Origin: Glossina fuscipes
Lineage: Eukaryota > Arthropoda > Insecta > Diptera > Glossinidae
Assembly: GCF_014805625.2 (NCBI RefSeq)
Contig: NW_023998567.1
Location: 1,082,157-1,146,156 of the forward strand
Reading direction: 5' to 3'
DNA: 64,000 bases
The position numbers and the translations under genes are program-made. Below, one piece after another: positions 25,638 through 36,889 of this stretch (position 1 is the first letter of the stretch; every line of letters starts with the position of its first letter). Under the pieces are notes generated by a model, which made no database searches, was not told the DNA's origin, and was given only the letters and a program-made list of their open reading frames with translations.

Positions 25638-25975
25638 TTATTATTATTATTTTAATTTTAGACTAATGAATTGAATTCTTAGACTAAAAAAAGAGACATT
25701 GAGCACTAGCAACACAGGCTATCGGCTCTAATTTTAAAAAATGGATATTAGATAATAAGCTTAGTAGTATTAATAAAGTAAAATATTGAATTGATATTCT
25801 GTTCCGAAGTTGATTGTAGAATGTACGAAGGGTTAATCGTTCCAAATGCAATACTTCTAGCCAAGGAAAAGTTTAGGCAGTCGCAGAGAATGTGCTTTAT
25901 AGTAAGAGTTTGTCCACAACAGCAGATAGGGGGAGAAGACTTCTTCAGGATCCATTGGTGAGTTGCAATTGTATG
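25637..25975 (-). mobile_element. I-like LINE inserted in the J1 3' UTR; 5' part in the gap
   Basis: The (TAA)n tail (ATT repeats at 25633-25652) and the 3' UTR match the I-like copies at 1262 and 13376. The C-terminal ORF2 segment continues into the run of Ns. The T-rich J1 sequence ending at 25634 is repeated with one mismatch in about 21 bases immediately after the gap (26376-26396), which is the target-site duplication expected of this insertion. The copy must be 5'-truncated unless the gap is much longer than 400 bases. Confidence 0.85.
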
Positions 25976-26375
25976 NNNNNNNNNNNNNNNNNNNNNNNNN
26001 NNNNNNNNNNNNNNNNNNNNNNNNNNNNNNNNNNNNNNNNNNNNNNNNNNNNNNNNNNNNNNNNNNNNNNNNNNNNNNNNNNNNNNNNNNNNNNNNNNNN
26101 NNNNNNNNNNNNNNNNNNNNNNNNNNNNNNNNNNNNNNNNNNNNNNNNNNNNNNNNNNNNNNNNNNNNNNNNNNNNNNNNNNNNNNNNNNNNNNNNNNNN
26201 NNNNNNNNNNNNNNNNNNNNNNNNNNNNNNNNNNNNNNNNNNNNNNNNNNNNNNNNNNNNNNNNNNNNNNNNNNNNNNNNNNNNNNNNNNNNNNNNNNNN
26301 NNNNNNNNNNNNNNNNNNNNNNNNNNNNNNNNNNNNNNNNNNNNNNNNNNNNNNNNNNNNNNNNNNNNNNNNNNN
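25976..26375. other. Assembly gap (400 N)
   Basis: Unknown bases. Context shows that it hides the remainder of an I-like LINE inserted in J1 copy e. Confidence 0.99.
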
Positions 26376-26535
26376 TTTTCTTTTTTTTCCTTCTTATTTG
26401 TTTTATTGTACTTATACTAAGTCTTAATATCAATTAATTTAAGATTTACTTTAAGAGTCAATTGAACTCGACTGTCAAAACTTTTAGTTGAGTTTCTTGT
26501 ATAAGTGGAACAAATAAATAAATAAATAAATAAAT
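26376..26535 (+). mobile_element. J1 LINE copy e, 3' tail
   Basis: This continues the J1 3' UTR, alignable with 12490-12653, and ends with a (TAAA)n tail at 26515-26535. Confidence 0.85.
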
Positions 26536-27036
26536 ATAGTCCAAATGTGCATTTGTCCAATTACCAGCTGGTAGAATGGGACATATTTTCACATATATTA
26601 TATATCGGATCCAATCGCCGCCGCGGCGGAAAAAATCGTCCACATCAACTAAATAGTATGTGTCGAAATTGCGCTCTTTTTGAAAACGTTTACCAGAGTG
26701 TTCGGGGACCCTTTCAACGTAAAAGTCCGGATGTTTGTCAATCTTAAAGCCCATATCGACACCTTTACAATCAAGAGAATGTTTACATTCAGCATATACA
26801 TACACTTTAAAGAGTCTCGAATGGGTGCTTCTATAAACGTGCGTCTGTGATTCAAAATTGCACATATAGTGAAAATTTACATATATGACAATAAATGTAT
26901 TGATTTTGCTGCAAAGAATTGTTTCGTCACGATTTACAAATGTGCGAAAAATTTTGCTACTTAAAGAAATATTTTTACGAAATTCCGGGCCTTTTCTAAG
27001 GGCTTCAAAAAGACTAACCTTATTTTTCTTTTTCAT
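26536..27036 (-). CDS. Unidentified open frame
   Basis: A minus-strand frame of about 165 codons runs from 27036 into the J1 tail; the last 25 or so codons of the open frame are only LINE tail, so the true 3' end has been replaced. Its composition is charged and protein-like (for example MGFKIDKHPDFYVERVPEH and YYLVDVDDFFRRGGDW). I do not recognise a family. The motif FKVYVY recalls the start of exostosin domains, but its position downstream of the exostosin exon and the lack of further match speak against that. It may be a fragment of a transposon or other inserted gene, or chance. Confidence 0.3.
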
Positions 27037-27209
27037 ACAAATTCGGATACAAAATTATGCATTCGGAGCCCGTAGAGTGTAAAACATACGAACCTGGCCA
27101 AGATGCGGCAAAAGCGGAATACTCTAGCACAAAATTTTTCCCAAAATCATATGATGACGAGCATTTATATGTGGATAAGCAGTGTAATGTAAAAAGTTTA
27201 CTATTGTAT

Positions 27210-27709
27210 TGTAGTGTGATCGCATACCGTCGTATGCATCCACTTTGAAGTGCGACAAAATTATGCTAAGTTTGCATAATTCTGTAAACAAAAAAAAAGT
27301 AAAACAAAAATTTTGTCGTACTTCAACTGGCTGGGTATTGCATTTCGTAATGCAATACGATGCCACGCGCCCTAATGAAAACAATTACTATCTGTTTACG
27401 TTAGAATAATTTAGTGTAATAATTTCTGTATAAATAGCCAGGTAAGAATCGAAAAAAGTCAATTGTTATCAATCAATTCAACTTAGCGTTTAACTCGCTA
27501 TTTCATTAAAGGCGTTAAATCCGCCTGAAGCATAAAGCTTATAGTTAGGGAACGTCTCTTGCCGAGCTACATTGGCATTAAATGAGACGGCTAGACTTGG
27601 CGCACAAAAGCCGAGCAGCATAGGGCTAATACTGCGGTACACCATATCATTCATATATACAACATCCGTACTGTACTCAGTACCACAGAAATAACTTTTT
27701 TTTATTACA
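27210..27709 (+). mobile_element. Solo LTR, copy 1 (500 bp, GTAT duplication)
   Basis: The unit starts TGTAGTGTGATC and ends TTACA, giving the TG...CA ends of an LTR, and is flanked on both sides by GTAT (27206-27209 and 27710-27713). A second copy with the same ends lies at 48041-48535. Features of an LTR are visible: TATAAATAG near 27431, and a conserved block after it (27478-27630) that would be R/U5. No coding region or partner LTR is attached, so it arose by recombination of a full element. The superfamily cannot be told from the LTR alone; the 4-bp duplication suits gypsy-type integrases. Confidence 0.85.
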
Positions 27710-28452
27710 GTATATTTAAAAAGCAAAAAATATATGTAACCCATTTCATTTTAAAACGTATAAGACATTTCCGGTAAGTTAATTTAAACATATACAAAAC
27801 AATATTTTTACATTGCCTTGCAAAAGCAACAAACACGCGAATTAGGTGATTTGTTCTTTTTTAGTTTTAAATTTTTTAGATTTACCAGCTACTGTATGGA
27901 GTGCTGATAAATTAGAGATACCTCGCGAGAATAGTTACACTATTGTCATTTGTTGACATTCCCGAAATAATTTTTTTTTTAGTAAATAGTTTGTATTCGA
28001 AAAATTTTCAAAAATATGCTTGTTTTAGGCTGTTAGAGTGGTTGTTAGCCATTAGCCGGCAATAGATACTAGTGCATCGAATGGTGTGGGTCCAAAATTA
28101 GGTGCAGCGTTTAGCGATAAGGTCGACTATTTAGCGTAAGATAGAAAAATATTCTAAAGATGACCACGAGAATGAGTTTCTGCCATCTTTACGCTGATTT
28201 TTGTTTGAATTCAATGAATGTGGAAATTCCCGGCAATACGCTTGCAAAACTTTGACAAGCGAAAGCTTCAGTGAGTTGCTACTTAGGTTAAAAGTTACAA
28301 TGGCAAGAGCATTATCTTGTTTAATTTTTATGGTTAGAACTTAAAACTATAGATAGTTAAGGTTATCTTTTTTTAAGTTTGATATAATTGATAAATTTTA
28401 AATCTTCAAAAAATTACGCATGATGGCTTACGATATTTAAAATATAGCTCAC

Positions 28453-28572
28453 CTCGAATGTAGTGAAAATAATTTTTTCAATTGACCCAAAGTAACGTTC
28501 CCAAAGCACTTGCGTTTGTTGCCTTAAAGAAAATATTCTTTCATCTGATAGTGAACGCACTACGTCAGGAAC
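28453..28572 (-). CDS. ttv: Internal exon of an exostosin (EXT1/tout-velu type)
   Basis: This 120-bp exon is phase 0-0 and encodes 40 residues without a stop: VPDVVRSLSDERIF, then SLRQQTQVLWERYFGSIEKI and IFTTFE. The block matches the end of the exostosin domain of EXT1/tout-velu, the Golgi/ER glycosyltransferase that polymerises heparan sulfate. The acceptor (tract ending TTCCAG before GTTCCT) and donor (GAG followed by GTGAGC) are both consensus. From memory, the vertebrate EXT1 exon covering the same residues also has 120 bp and the same boundaries; I have not checked this. No neighbouring exon was recognised in the window, so both introns are long and packed with transposons. The gene is transcribed right to left. 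EXT1 fits better than EXT2 because of the RQQTQxLWE..FxSxEKI pattern. Confidence 0.9.
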
Positions 28573-31042
28573 CTGGAAGACGTAATAGATATAGACATTA
28601 TTTTCAAAATTTCTATAAATGGAAACAGATTGATAATAATCGAGCTTGCTCATAACATCGTACTTGAATCAATTCAGACTTAGTAGGGGCTTAAGAAGAG
28701 CTGATATTTTTGACCGTAATCTAGATATGTGCTTCTATAACAATTCATACTACGGTGTTTGTCTTATTTTTTCATTAGAATCTCTTATGGGTATCTTGAA
28801 AATATTTAAAACATTACTGCTTATGTTTGTGTATTTACCCAACACCATTTATGAGGGCGAGTAACACCCACACGGGCCTAAAACAGAGCCATATTTGGAA
28901 TCACTTTCTGAATTGATTGTCGAAGCTTGTCGATTCATGTAGCTGTCTACCAGTTTTATTTGAATTTGAATTAGTACGTGTTTTGACGCAAGGACTAACC
29001 CAATTGAATTTAGTTCGGGGCGAACCACCTCTTCGACGACTCCTTATATAACGCCTTATAAAAAGCCCTTACGTGAAAAACTTTTGTCATTTTCAGAATT
29101 TCGCGATAAAATTCGCTGAATATTAGTATTTCAGAATTTGGAGTTAAGAAATTAGTATGAAAATATTACATTGGATGGAAAAATATTTTGATCTCCTGCT
29201 CTATAATCGTCTCTTCGAAAACTAAAGCTTTCTAAGGCAAAAGGATTTAATTTTCGAGATTTCGTAATGAAAATAGGTCCAATTTTTGATATTTTGTAAT
29301 AAATATTGGTTCGCTAGAATAAATTGACATAAAGCTAAGTGTATCATATTTGGATCAATTACATATATTTTTTGGAAGCATGAAATATTAAACTGTTATG
29401 TGGATCTAAAAGGCTAATTTTTGCTCATAATAGTGATTTGTCATAAAAATGAATGGCACCAAATTTAAACCACATGAATTTATCTCTTGAAGCCATTTAT
29501 ACATGTAAACACTTTGGCAAATGTGGTAATTTTTTATATTCTTTGATGAAAATTGGTGTCTAGCGGCAATACAGAAATTACAAAATATGAAACTGCAGTT
29601 AAAGTTCTGAAATATTCTTAAACTAAATTGTGTCACTTACAAATATTTTTATTTAGCATTAATTTTTAATTTAAAATAAAGTTAAAAAAATTTTCAGAAA
29701 TCTAACATGAATTCACAAAAAAAAAACCATTAATTTCAAACCACAAATGAGTTTCAAAAGCTTATTATGTTTAAATTGGCGTTGAAGTCAGTTGTTAAAT
29801 AAATCGATTTTAATTAAACATTGACGAGTGTGAATGTCGCAAATGTCTTAAATATGATATTATTGGCGAATTAACCGCAGTTCACTAATCCTTACCCAAT
29901 TTCGATTATTATAGACATCAAAATCGTTGTGATTTGTAACCTAACTAACTCGAAGAAGCTACCAACACACAGAGCAATTAGTTGAGAAAAAAAACAAAGT
30001 TCATCTCAATTTTACTTGTTTCGAACATCGTTGCGGTGGTAGTGCTTCAAGAGGAAACTCTCTAATGCAAAATTTTCTTAATGGTATAGATATTCTCGCA
30101 AAATGTTTGTGACCTATGTATCAATGATTTCCGACACTTCTCAAGAAGCAGGTTTTTTATTATCGCTGCAGGATTTAAGACTTCCATTTGTGAATTATGC
30201 ACGCTTCTTTGCATAATTAATTTTACGAATGAAAAATAAGAGAAACGAAAAGTTTCGACCCTCGTCAATATATATTGGAAAAATAAATAAATACAACGTA
30301 ATCAATTAATGAGCCATAGCAAAAGACTGCATTACTTTATTAACGGACGATGAACAACTAAGTTTGCGTATGTATAAAATAAGCGAGAAAAAGACTGTAA
30401 TTAACTTAAAACTTACTTTAATTAAAAAAACTTAACATTAACAATGTAGTTGCCGGGACAGACACAACCTATGGCTGCGATGAGCAACAGTGTTGCGAAA
30501 ATCAACCCATCCACCCTTTGAAAGGGCCTTCGATTTCATCCAGAATCACAATCAATGGATGGTACAACCAAGTTCGCTACTGCACATTGCATATTTCAGC
30601 CATTTATTTAAATGACTGTTTTTCGCTCGCCGATAGACCATCATTGCTGGCAAGTTGCAGTAATAAGGCACACTGGACTTACATGAAAAAACGTGCATGC
30701 GTGAGTGGCGCATTAATAACAGAACGAAATGTTGACTGTATGAGTGGATAGCGAGTATCGAAATTGAAAGTTGAATTCTTACGTATGTCACCACAAATTA
30801 CGTTTGTTAAATCGATAAATACTGCTAATCAATGATGCTGACCAGTGGGTGCGCTGTTGTTCTTACACTCTGTTGAGAATGCTGCACTGTGCGGCTCAAT
30901 GAATTTGCCTTGTTTTTGCAAATTTCAAAATTACAAATTTATTCACATACCCAAGAATATGGTGCATTTTACCAAACGAACTGCATTCGGCTTGACGGTA
31001 TTTTATTTTTCTTTTAAACAGTTGAACTGCTGGAGATCATGT
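28573..31042. other. Putative intron sequence without recognised elements
   Basis: AT-rich DNA upstream of the host exon (minus-strand sense). Several short open frames exist on both strands, none with a recognisable motif. No tRNA or other RNA gene was seen. Confidence 0.5.
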
Positions 31043-31339
31043 TTACAAAAATCTCTTCATATCGCTTTCAAGGCGAATTGTTTTTTCAAAGTATTGCTCT
31101 TCATTCGTCGCAGGACGAGATTCATCACAGATTAATTTAGTCAAATCGTGTTTTTTATGCTCAATAATTTCGACGCTTATAGCTAATAATCATGAAATGG
31201 ACGATTGGTACAGTTTCGTAGCTAAGCCAATTTCGCCAACACATGCTAATGCGAGCAATAAATCAGCACCATTTAAAGCCTGGTTTGCATAATCACACGT
31301 TTTTCGGTATGTTATAGCCACCATGTTAGAGGTGACATT
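31043..31339 (-). pseudogene. Unidentified coding-like segment with one internal stop
   Basis: A single minus-strand frame of 98 codons is interrupted once (TGA near 31197). It reads MVAITYRKTCDYANQALNG and LLLALACVGEIGLATKLYQ, then ISVEIIEHKKHDLTKLIC and EEQYFEKTIRLESDMKRF. Just upstream, frames around 31380-31500 (RVLENMENWISKLRNHSLN) and 31790-31850 (AAVDNDYELKNIEKLQCL) also look protein-like, suggesting one decayed gene of at least 0.8 kb on the minus strand. I cannot name the family. It could be a pseudogene, a transposon gene or an endogenised viral gene. Confidence 0.35.
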
Positions 31340-33150
31340 AGGCTAGATCTTTTACAATTGACACGATGATAGCTGTCAATGAAGAAAAATCGTTCTCGTG
31401 AACTTTCCTGTTTTGTTTAATGAATGATTACGCAGTTTACTTATCCAATTTTCCATATTTTCCAGGACGCGGCCCTGTTATTCAAATCCGATTTCATGGA
31501 AGGTCACAATAGACACTTGTCAATCGGCAAAGACCCTTTCCACTTAGCTTGTGATTGAGCATGAAGATTTGAAGCGATTGAGAATCGATCGTTTGTGCGG
31601 TTAGATTATAGCAGCCACATAAAAGCCGTAAGTCCCACCAAACAGACTTAACCTTACAAAATGCTTTCCTCCAAACCTTTACTCTTAATGCGCGTCTAAA
31701 AATGTATTATGAAATCATTCTTTTAAGGAATCAATGATATCGGCACAACTGGCTTTCAACTGAGTTGCAAACATGAATTCAAAGCAGCCATCTTTAGACT
31801 AGGCCGTAAACATTGAAGTTTTTCAATGTTCTTTAACTCATAGTCATTGTCGACGGCCGCAAAAGTCCGGCCAATCTATATGAGACACAGAGAATTTTGT
31901 TATTTTTAACTCTGGCTTATTCTAACTGCAGTTTGCTGTGGAGCAACACGATGTATTTTTTCCATGAGAAATCGGCAAAAAATTGAAGGATGTTAACTTA
32001 TTTACCACTGTTATTGAAATATTTTATGTCATTCTAAAATCTAAGAATGATTTGGAATAAGATCGGATAATCGGTTAGCAAAGCCGATCTTTGTGAGTTT
32101 AGTAATTTAATGGAACACGAATTAATAATAAGCCGAAATCGATATTAACAGTAGTGAGAATTATTATATGGTGGTGTACGAAAAGATTTGGGGAGACAAA
32201 TCTAATCCGGATTAACCTAGGAGCATAAACTATGGTTTCAATAAACAAATTTCCTCGTAACGACCGCGGTTTGCTCACTGAGTGTTACCCTAGCATAGTT
32301 AGCAATAGTAATAAGGTAAAATGATATCAACAAATCTGTTTTTTTTTCATTTTATGATCTCACAATTGGCCCCCGAGCAACGACTATGGTTTAATGACTT
32401 GAAATGTATTAGGGACCGCTTAGGAAAGAAATACATTTTTATGCAATTCCAAATTGAGGAATTCAGACTCGATAGAAAATTGTCAATCCGAATATCAGGA
32501 CTTGACTGATAGCGGGCTGCGAAAGATAGGTAATAGGATTGTGATTAGGGAGTGGAAGTTAAAGACGCCAAGTTTTCTGGTTGAATGTTGGGGACAGAAT
32601 CCAAGAAAATAACCCGTAGGACAGTGTGTTCATAAAGTTAGTTAGGCAAAAAAAAGAAGCAAGAATTGTTTGAATGCTTCTAAGATAAGAACGTCCAAAA
32701 TTTCGAATTTAAAAGGTTACTGAAGACGTTAGAAATCGATACCATATTCAACCACTTTTTAATTCACTTAATTTCGACTGGATTCCGTTCCAAAAGCTAC
32801 CGTTAATCAGGCTAGAAAATGGTTTTCTAAACCCAGAAGAAACATACATTTTCAAAACAAATCAAAGACATTAATAAAAAACACACAAACATGTTTATTA
32901 ATACGGCATGGGAAACCACTACCGAATCAAGCACTAACGAAACATAAGTGAATGTACGCAAGGTTGTTGATATAAAAATAGAAAAAAGAAACAAGTAAGA
33001 AAGTTATATTCAGCTGAGGCATCATAATTAAAGTACATTTCAGTCACTTTCGTAACGACTACACATAAAAGCTTGGGGCGCTTAAGACATATCCAAGAAA
33101 TCGGTCGTTTGCAAACTCCTCAAGATTTTATGTATTAAACATCAACTTTA
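31340..33150. other. AT-rich DNA, no firm feature
   Basis: Apart from the possible continuation of the coding-like relic to about 31850, nothing is supported. The frame at 32321-32509 is short and unrecognised. The segment near 32985-33010 (AACAAGTAAGAAAGTTATAT) matches in reverse the end of the repeats at 62.8-63.7 kb. Confidence 0.4.
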
Positions 33151-33152
33151 AT

Positions 33153-33500
33153 TAACTTAGAACTAACACGCTTAGCTTATCGCATTCCCAATCACCAAGT
33201 CTTTTTATGTGATACCCACATTCATTGGTGTGTTAATAAAAAATTATTCCAGCACGTTGTGACTTTTGCACAATTTAGAGCTAGCACACTTAGTTTGTTG
33301 GACTCTACTTTCCAAGGTTTTCTTATGCCTTCATCCCTTTCGACGGTATTGATAAAAACATTAATTTGGAACTAACATTTTTAGCTTGTCGCCTTCGACT
33401 CTCCAAGTCCTTCTATTTGATATCCCTGTCGGTAGTAGTGCTAAGAAAAAATTAGTCCACCATGTCGTTACGCCCACAATATTTATATTAGAAATAACAT
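33153..33500 (+). repeat. Three diverged tandem units of about 90-120 bp
   Basis: Successive units begin near 33153 (AACTTAGAACTAACACGC), 33272 (AATTTAGAGCTAGCACAC) and 33365 (AATTTGGAACTAACATTT), and each continues with a CTTAG.TTGT.G segment and a CCAAGTC.TT block. A fourth start near 33485 is cut short. Unit similarity is clear but imperfect, so this is an old local duplication rather than an active satellite. Confidence 0.6.
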
Positions 33501-34483
33501 ATTTTTAGGCAGATAATATACCTTCATTTAATTAAAGTAGACACACATAATTTGTTGGATTATCCTAAAATAACGTGAGAAAAAGAAAGATAAGGGAAAA
33601 CTAGCGTAGTAATAGGAGCCAAACGGGATAAAACCCTCTGTATGCAAACCGGAGTAACACGCGACTCGAATCCGAATGTACAAGAAAATTAACTCAGAAG
33701 TGGCAGTTAGACTTGGAAGAAGCTCATAAGGTAAGCATAACACTAAAGAGATAATAATAAGGTTGATGGGGTGGTGCTAGTTATAGTTAATCGAGTTGGG
33801 GTCATTACAACCACATTGGAGCCAAAAAACAAGCCAACACATATTGTGGAAATTAAATAAAGAGGATTATGAAAAGCGAGATGAGTGTTAGGATATATTT
33901 CCATAAAAAAAAAATTAGTCGTCTAGAAATAAACAGAGAATAGGATTAGCACAAATTATATGTTTACAAAAATATATAAAGAGTAAACAAATAAATACCG
34001 TTTCATAGATTTCCAATGACGTAACGAGTTCAGTAGAGTAGGTGTGAAGCGCACATTAGAAAGAACGCTGGTACTAAATTCAAGTTAGGAAGTTAATCCC
34101 CACGGATAGAGTGTGAGATAAGCCCATCTTTTATGAGCTTGTCTGTCTGTCTGATGTCTGTCCGCTGAGCAATAGTATCAATAGTAAAATATGGTAAAAT
34201 GTTTATTTTGAAAGTGGCTTAGATCTCATTTTAGTAGTTTCGTTATTATTAAGGATATAATACTGGTATAACTGTTAACATAATTTTATCCTCAACAAAC
34301 CTACAATCTTGGCCCGACAGTATTATCGTTTAGAACTAAGGACGAGTTTATAATATGATTTTAGGTGTGTATTCATTTATTTACTCGTTTTAATTAAGTT
34401 ACAATTTCGTATTATTTTTAAGTGAAGAAAATTACAAGGCAGGCATTACGTCTACATTATAAAACGTACCATAACATGGCGAA
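33501..34483. other. Spacer left of the provirus
   Basis: No gene was recognised. A short GTCT run at 34140-34152 is part of a motif (GTCTGTCTGTC before GTCCGCTGAGC) also seen near 62500, so a piece of the same dispersed dipteran repeat may be present. Confidence 0.4.
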
Positions 34484-34487
34484 ATAC

Positions 34488-34931
34488 TGCCATATGCATA
34501 ACTTTTCCAAATTATTTTTAAACAAACTTATCAGCATAATTTCGCAAGTTACATTATCAGTATAAAAAACGAAAAATTTACAAATACAAAATAACGGTCA
34601 CTAATTATGCTGACTTACATTTTCCTTCCGCGTTTACTTTTTTCGATTGCCTTTATGCACTGAAATACGCAAATTTGGCATTTTCCCATAATTTTGTTTT
34701 TTGTTATTGTTATAAAATTTATGTATAAGCCGCAACTAAAAATAAAGATAGGGGCATTAATTCAACCATTACGGTACAAGAATAATGTATTCATTTTATT
34801 TTAATTGAAAAATCATTTTGTTGTTCTGCTAGGATACTCGCAATTAACGTTGCGTTTCGCTAGCCCTTTGATGGGGCAGGTGATATCATAATACGTAATA
34901 AAGAAAAATTCAACTTAATCATTAAATCTCT
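34488..34931 (+). repeat. Left LTR of the 34.5-42.9 kb provirus
   Basis: About 444 bp, preceded by the ATAC duplication. Blocks shared with the right LTR include ATATGCATAAC near the start, TTCCGCGTTTA near 34626, CGACTAAAAATAAA-like sequence near 34735 and ATTAACGTTGCG near 34843. The primer site follows within 3 bases of its end. Confidence 0.85.
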
Positions 34932-35109
34932 ACATGGCGATCCTGCCAAACGATTCTTTTTGAGTACTATAATTACTCGACATATTTATTAGCCTGATGC
35001 GAAATCTCACTCCTAAAACTTACAATTTTTAAGCAAAGTTTTTACGCATTTACTTTGCCAAAACAAAATTTTTCACTAAGCTGATGAGAAAACATGTAGG
35101 AACATATGT

Positions 35110-36600
35110 TTGCGCGCCGATAACCCAAACTACTTCACGACCACTATACATCCCAACACCTATTTCTGGCCCAGACCTATCCCTATAGAAGAATGTAGGA
35201 GAAGATATCAAAACAAAACTTTAAACACCCTTCAACCAATTGAACACGTCAAAAAGATTAGGGAAATCCACAGGCTTATAACCATTGCCTAAGGATTCCG
35301 AAAACTGACTTTCGAAGCTGAATTAAGAAAACTTAAACAAAATAAACAATGGAAAACAAATAAACCAAAGAAGGAGTTACAGTAACTAAGAAAAACACCA
35401 ATAACAAACGCATATAAATACAATTTTCATGCATGTACTTCTCACCATTATTTTTTTATCGAACAATTATTAGCTGAGATAAATTAAATTTATGCTATCT
35501 ACAAAAGAAAGGATCAAAAAAAGGCATAAAACTCGCCCTTCAAGTTACTTAAGCTCTTTACATACCAAATGTTCTGATCCGAACACTAAAGATACAGATA
35601 ACGTGGAACACACCCAAAACTTTCAAAAAAATTTACCAAACACTACACACTCATTTAAAACAAGAGCCAACAAATCTATATAAAATAGCAGACTTCAATA
35701 TAGAACTTGCCACCAAAGTAACACTTGAACTTAAAGGAAATCATAGAGAATTGGAACAATTTTCAAGTATTGCAGAAATCGTTCTTAACATCCTCAAAGA
35801 AGAATAAAAAAGCAATCAAATACAAATAACACTTACAAGCAATCTCGGAAACCTGCCTAACGCAACCTGCCGCGACGAAATCTTAAACGCACTTACCGAA
35901 TTGAATTCAACACAAAGCAGAAACTTACCCAGCTCTAGGAAAACGGAACCACGGTCAAAAATCTGTATGCTCTGTCCATTTTTAAGCAAGGTCTACGGAA
36001 TGAACTAAAACCCATTAAACTCGCTGCACAATCTTCTGCACTCTTCGAAGCCATTAATGTTGCGTTAGAGAAAGAAAAAACCTTGCAGTCATCAGCAGGG
36101 ATTAATTATTTTTTTGAAAACCAATGCGAAAAGAACATCTACTAATTTCAACAGCAGCTACGCACAACAAAAAAAAACTATTTAATGTTTTGCGACCAAC
36201 TAAAGTCAAAGAAAATGCGAACCGAACAACCGAAGAAACTACAATAGTTTTGTAGATGACTCGAACCACCACCAGAATTATACCAAGAACAACATCAACA
36301 GTAATCGTTCCAACCCATCACACAAATTTGCCAATTTCTAAAAATACCCTAATTATGACTATGCAAGAGGCAGCAGTAGCAACCAAGCATATCACATCAA
36401 TTCTCGTACAAATCAAAACTATACAGAGAAACACTTACATGGTGTAAAACCAAAGAAACGTATTATACCCGGAAGAAATCATCGAATCTCGAAACAACTT
36501 GGGGGAAATCAACCGCTAACATACTTCTATAGAAACCCCAAATCTAGTTCATTCCAATTAATTGATTTTCCAATATAATAAATTCCCTAGAGAGGGAAAA
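35110..36600 (+). pseudogene. gag relic of the provirus
   Basis: Open pieces at 35110-35292, 35492-35683 and 36256-36447, linked by frameshifts, occupy the gag position between the leader and the protease. A readable segment near 35960-36080 (ALSIFKQGLRNELKPIKLAA and FEAINVALEKEKTLQ) fits the capsid region of 17.6-type Gag proteins, which form the particle around the RNA. No zinc knuckle is visible, and the 3' part is rich in Thr, Asn and Gln. The assignment rests mainly on position. Confidence 0.6.
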
Positions 36601-36889
36601 CCCAAGTGCACATTTATATAAATAGACTAGTAGTGGAAGGCAGAGTCAGTCGTACAAGAACATTTGAGCCAAAAAAGAATATTAGAGTTGACAATTCGGG
36701 AGTATTATCGAAGTAAAAATGTAAATAGTCCTATCCTTAAACAAATTGATTGCAAAGAGTCTTGTAGTGAAAACGTGCACGTGTACTTCTCCTAAAAAGT
36801 ATATCCACTATCTAGTGATACGAATCGTATCCAAGAAAAGCGAGTTTCGCAGCAATACGATCAATATGCGAGGAACTAAAAAACAATGT

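Noticed and set aside
25892..26437. Long open frames of 154-181 codons
   Set aside because: They consist almost entirely of unknown residues across the 400-N gap.
26458..27036. FKVYVY in the minus-strand frame read as the N-terminal exostosin motif
   Set aside because: It lies downstream of the recognised exon in transcription order, and the following residues do not match the exostosin domain.
30518..30794. Overlapping frames on both strands (77 and 80 codons)
   Set aside because: Neither shows a family motif, and overlapping opposite frames of this size occur often by chance in this window.
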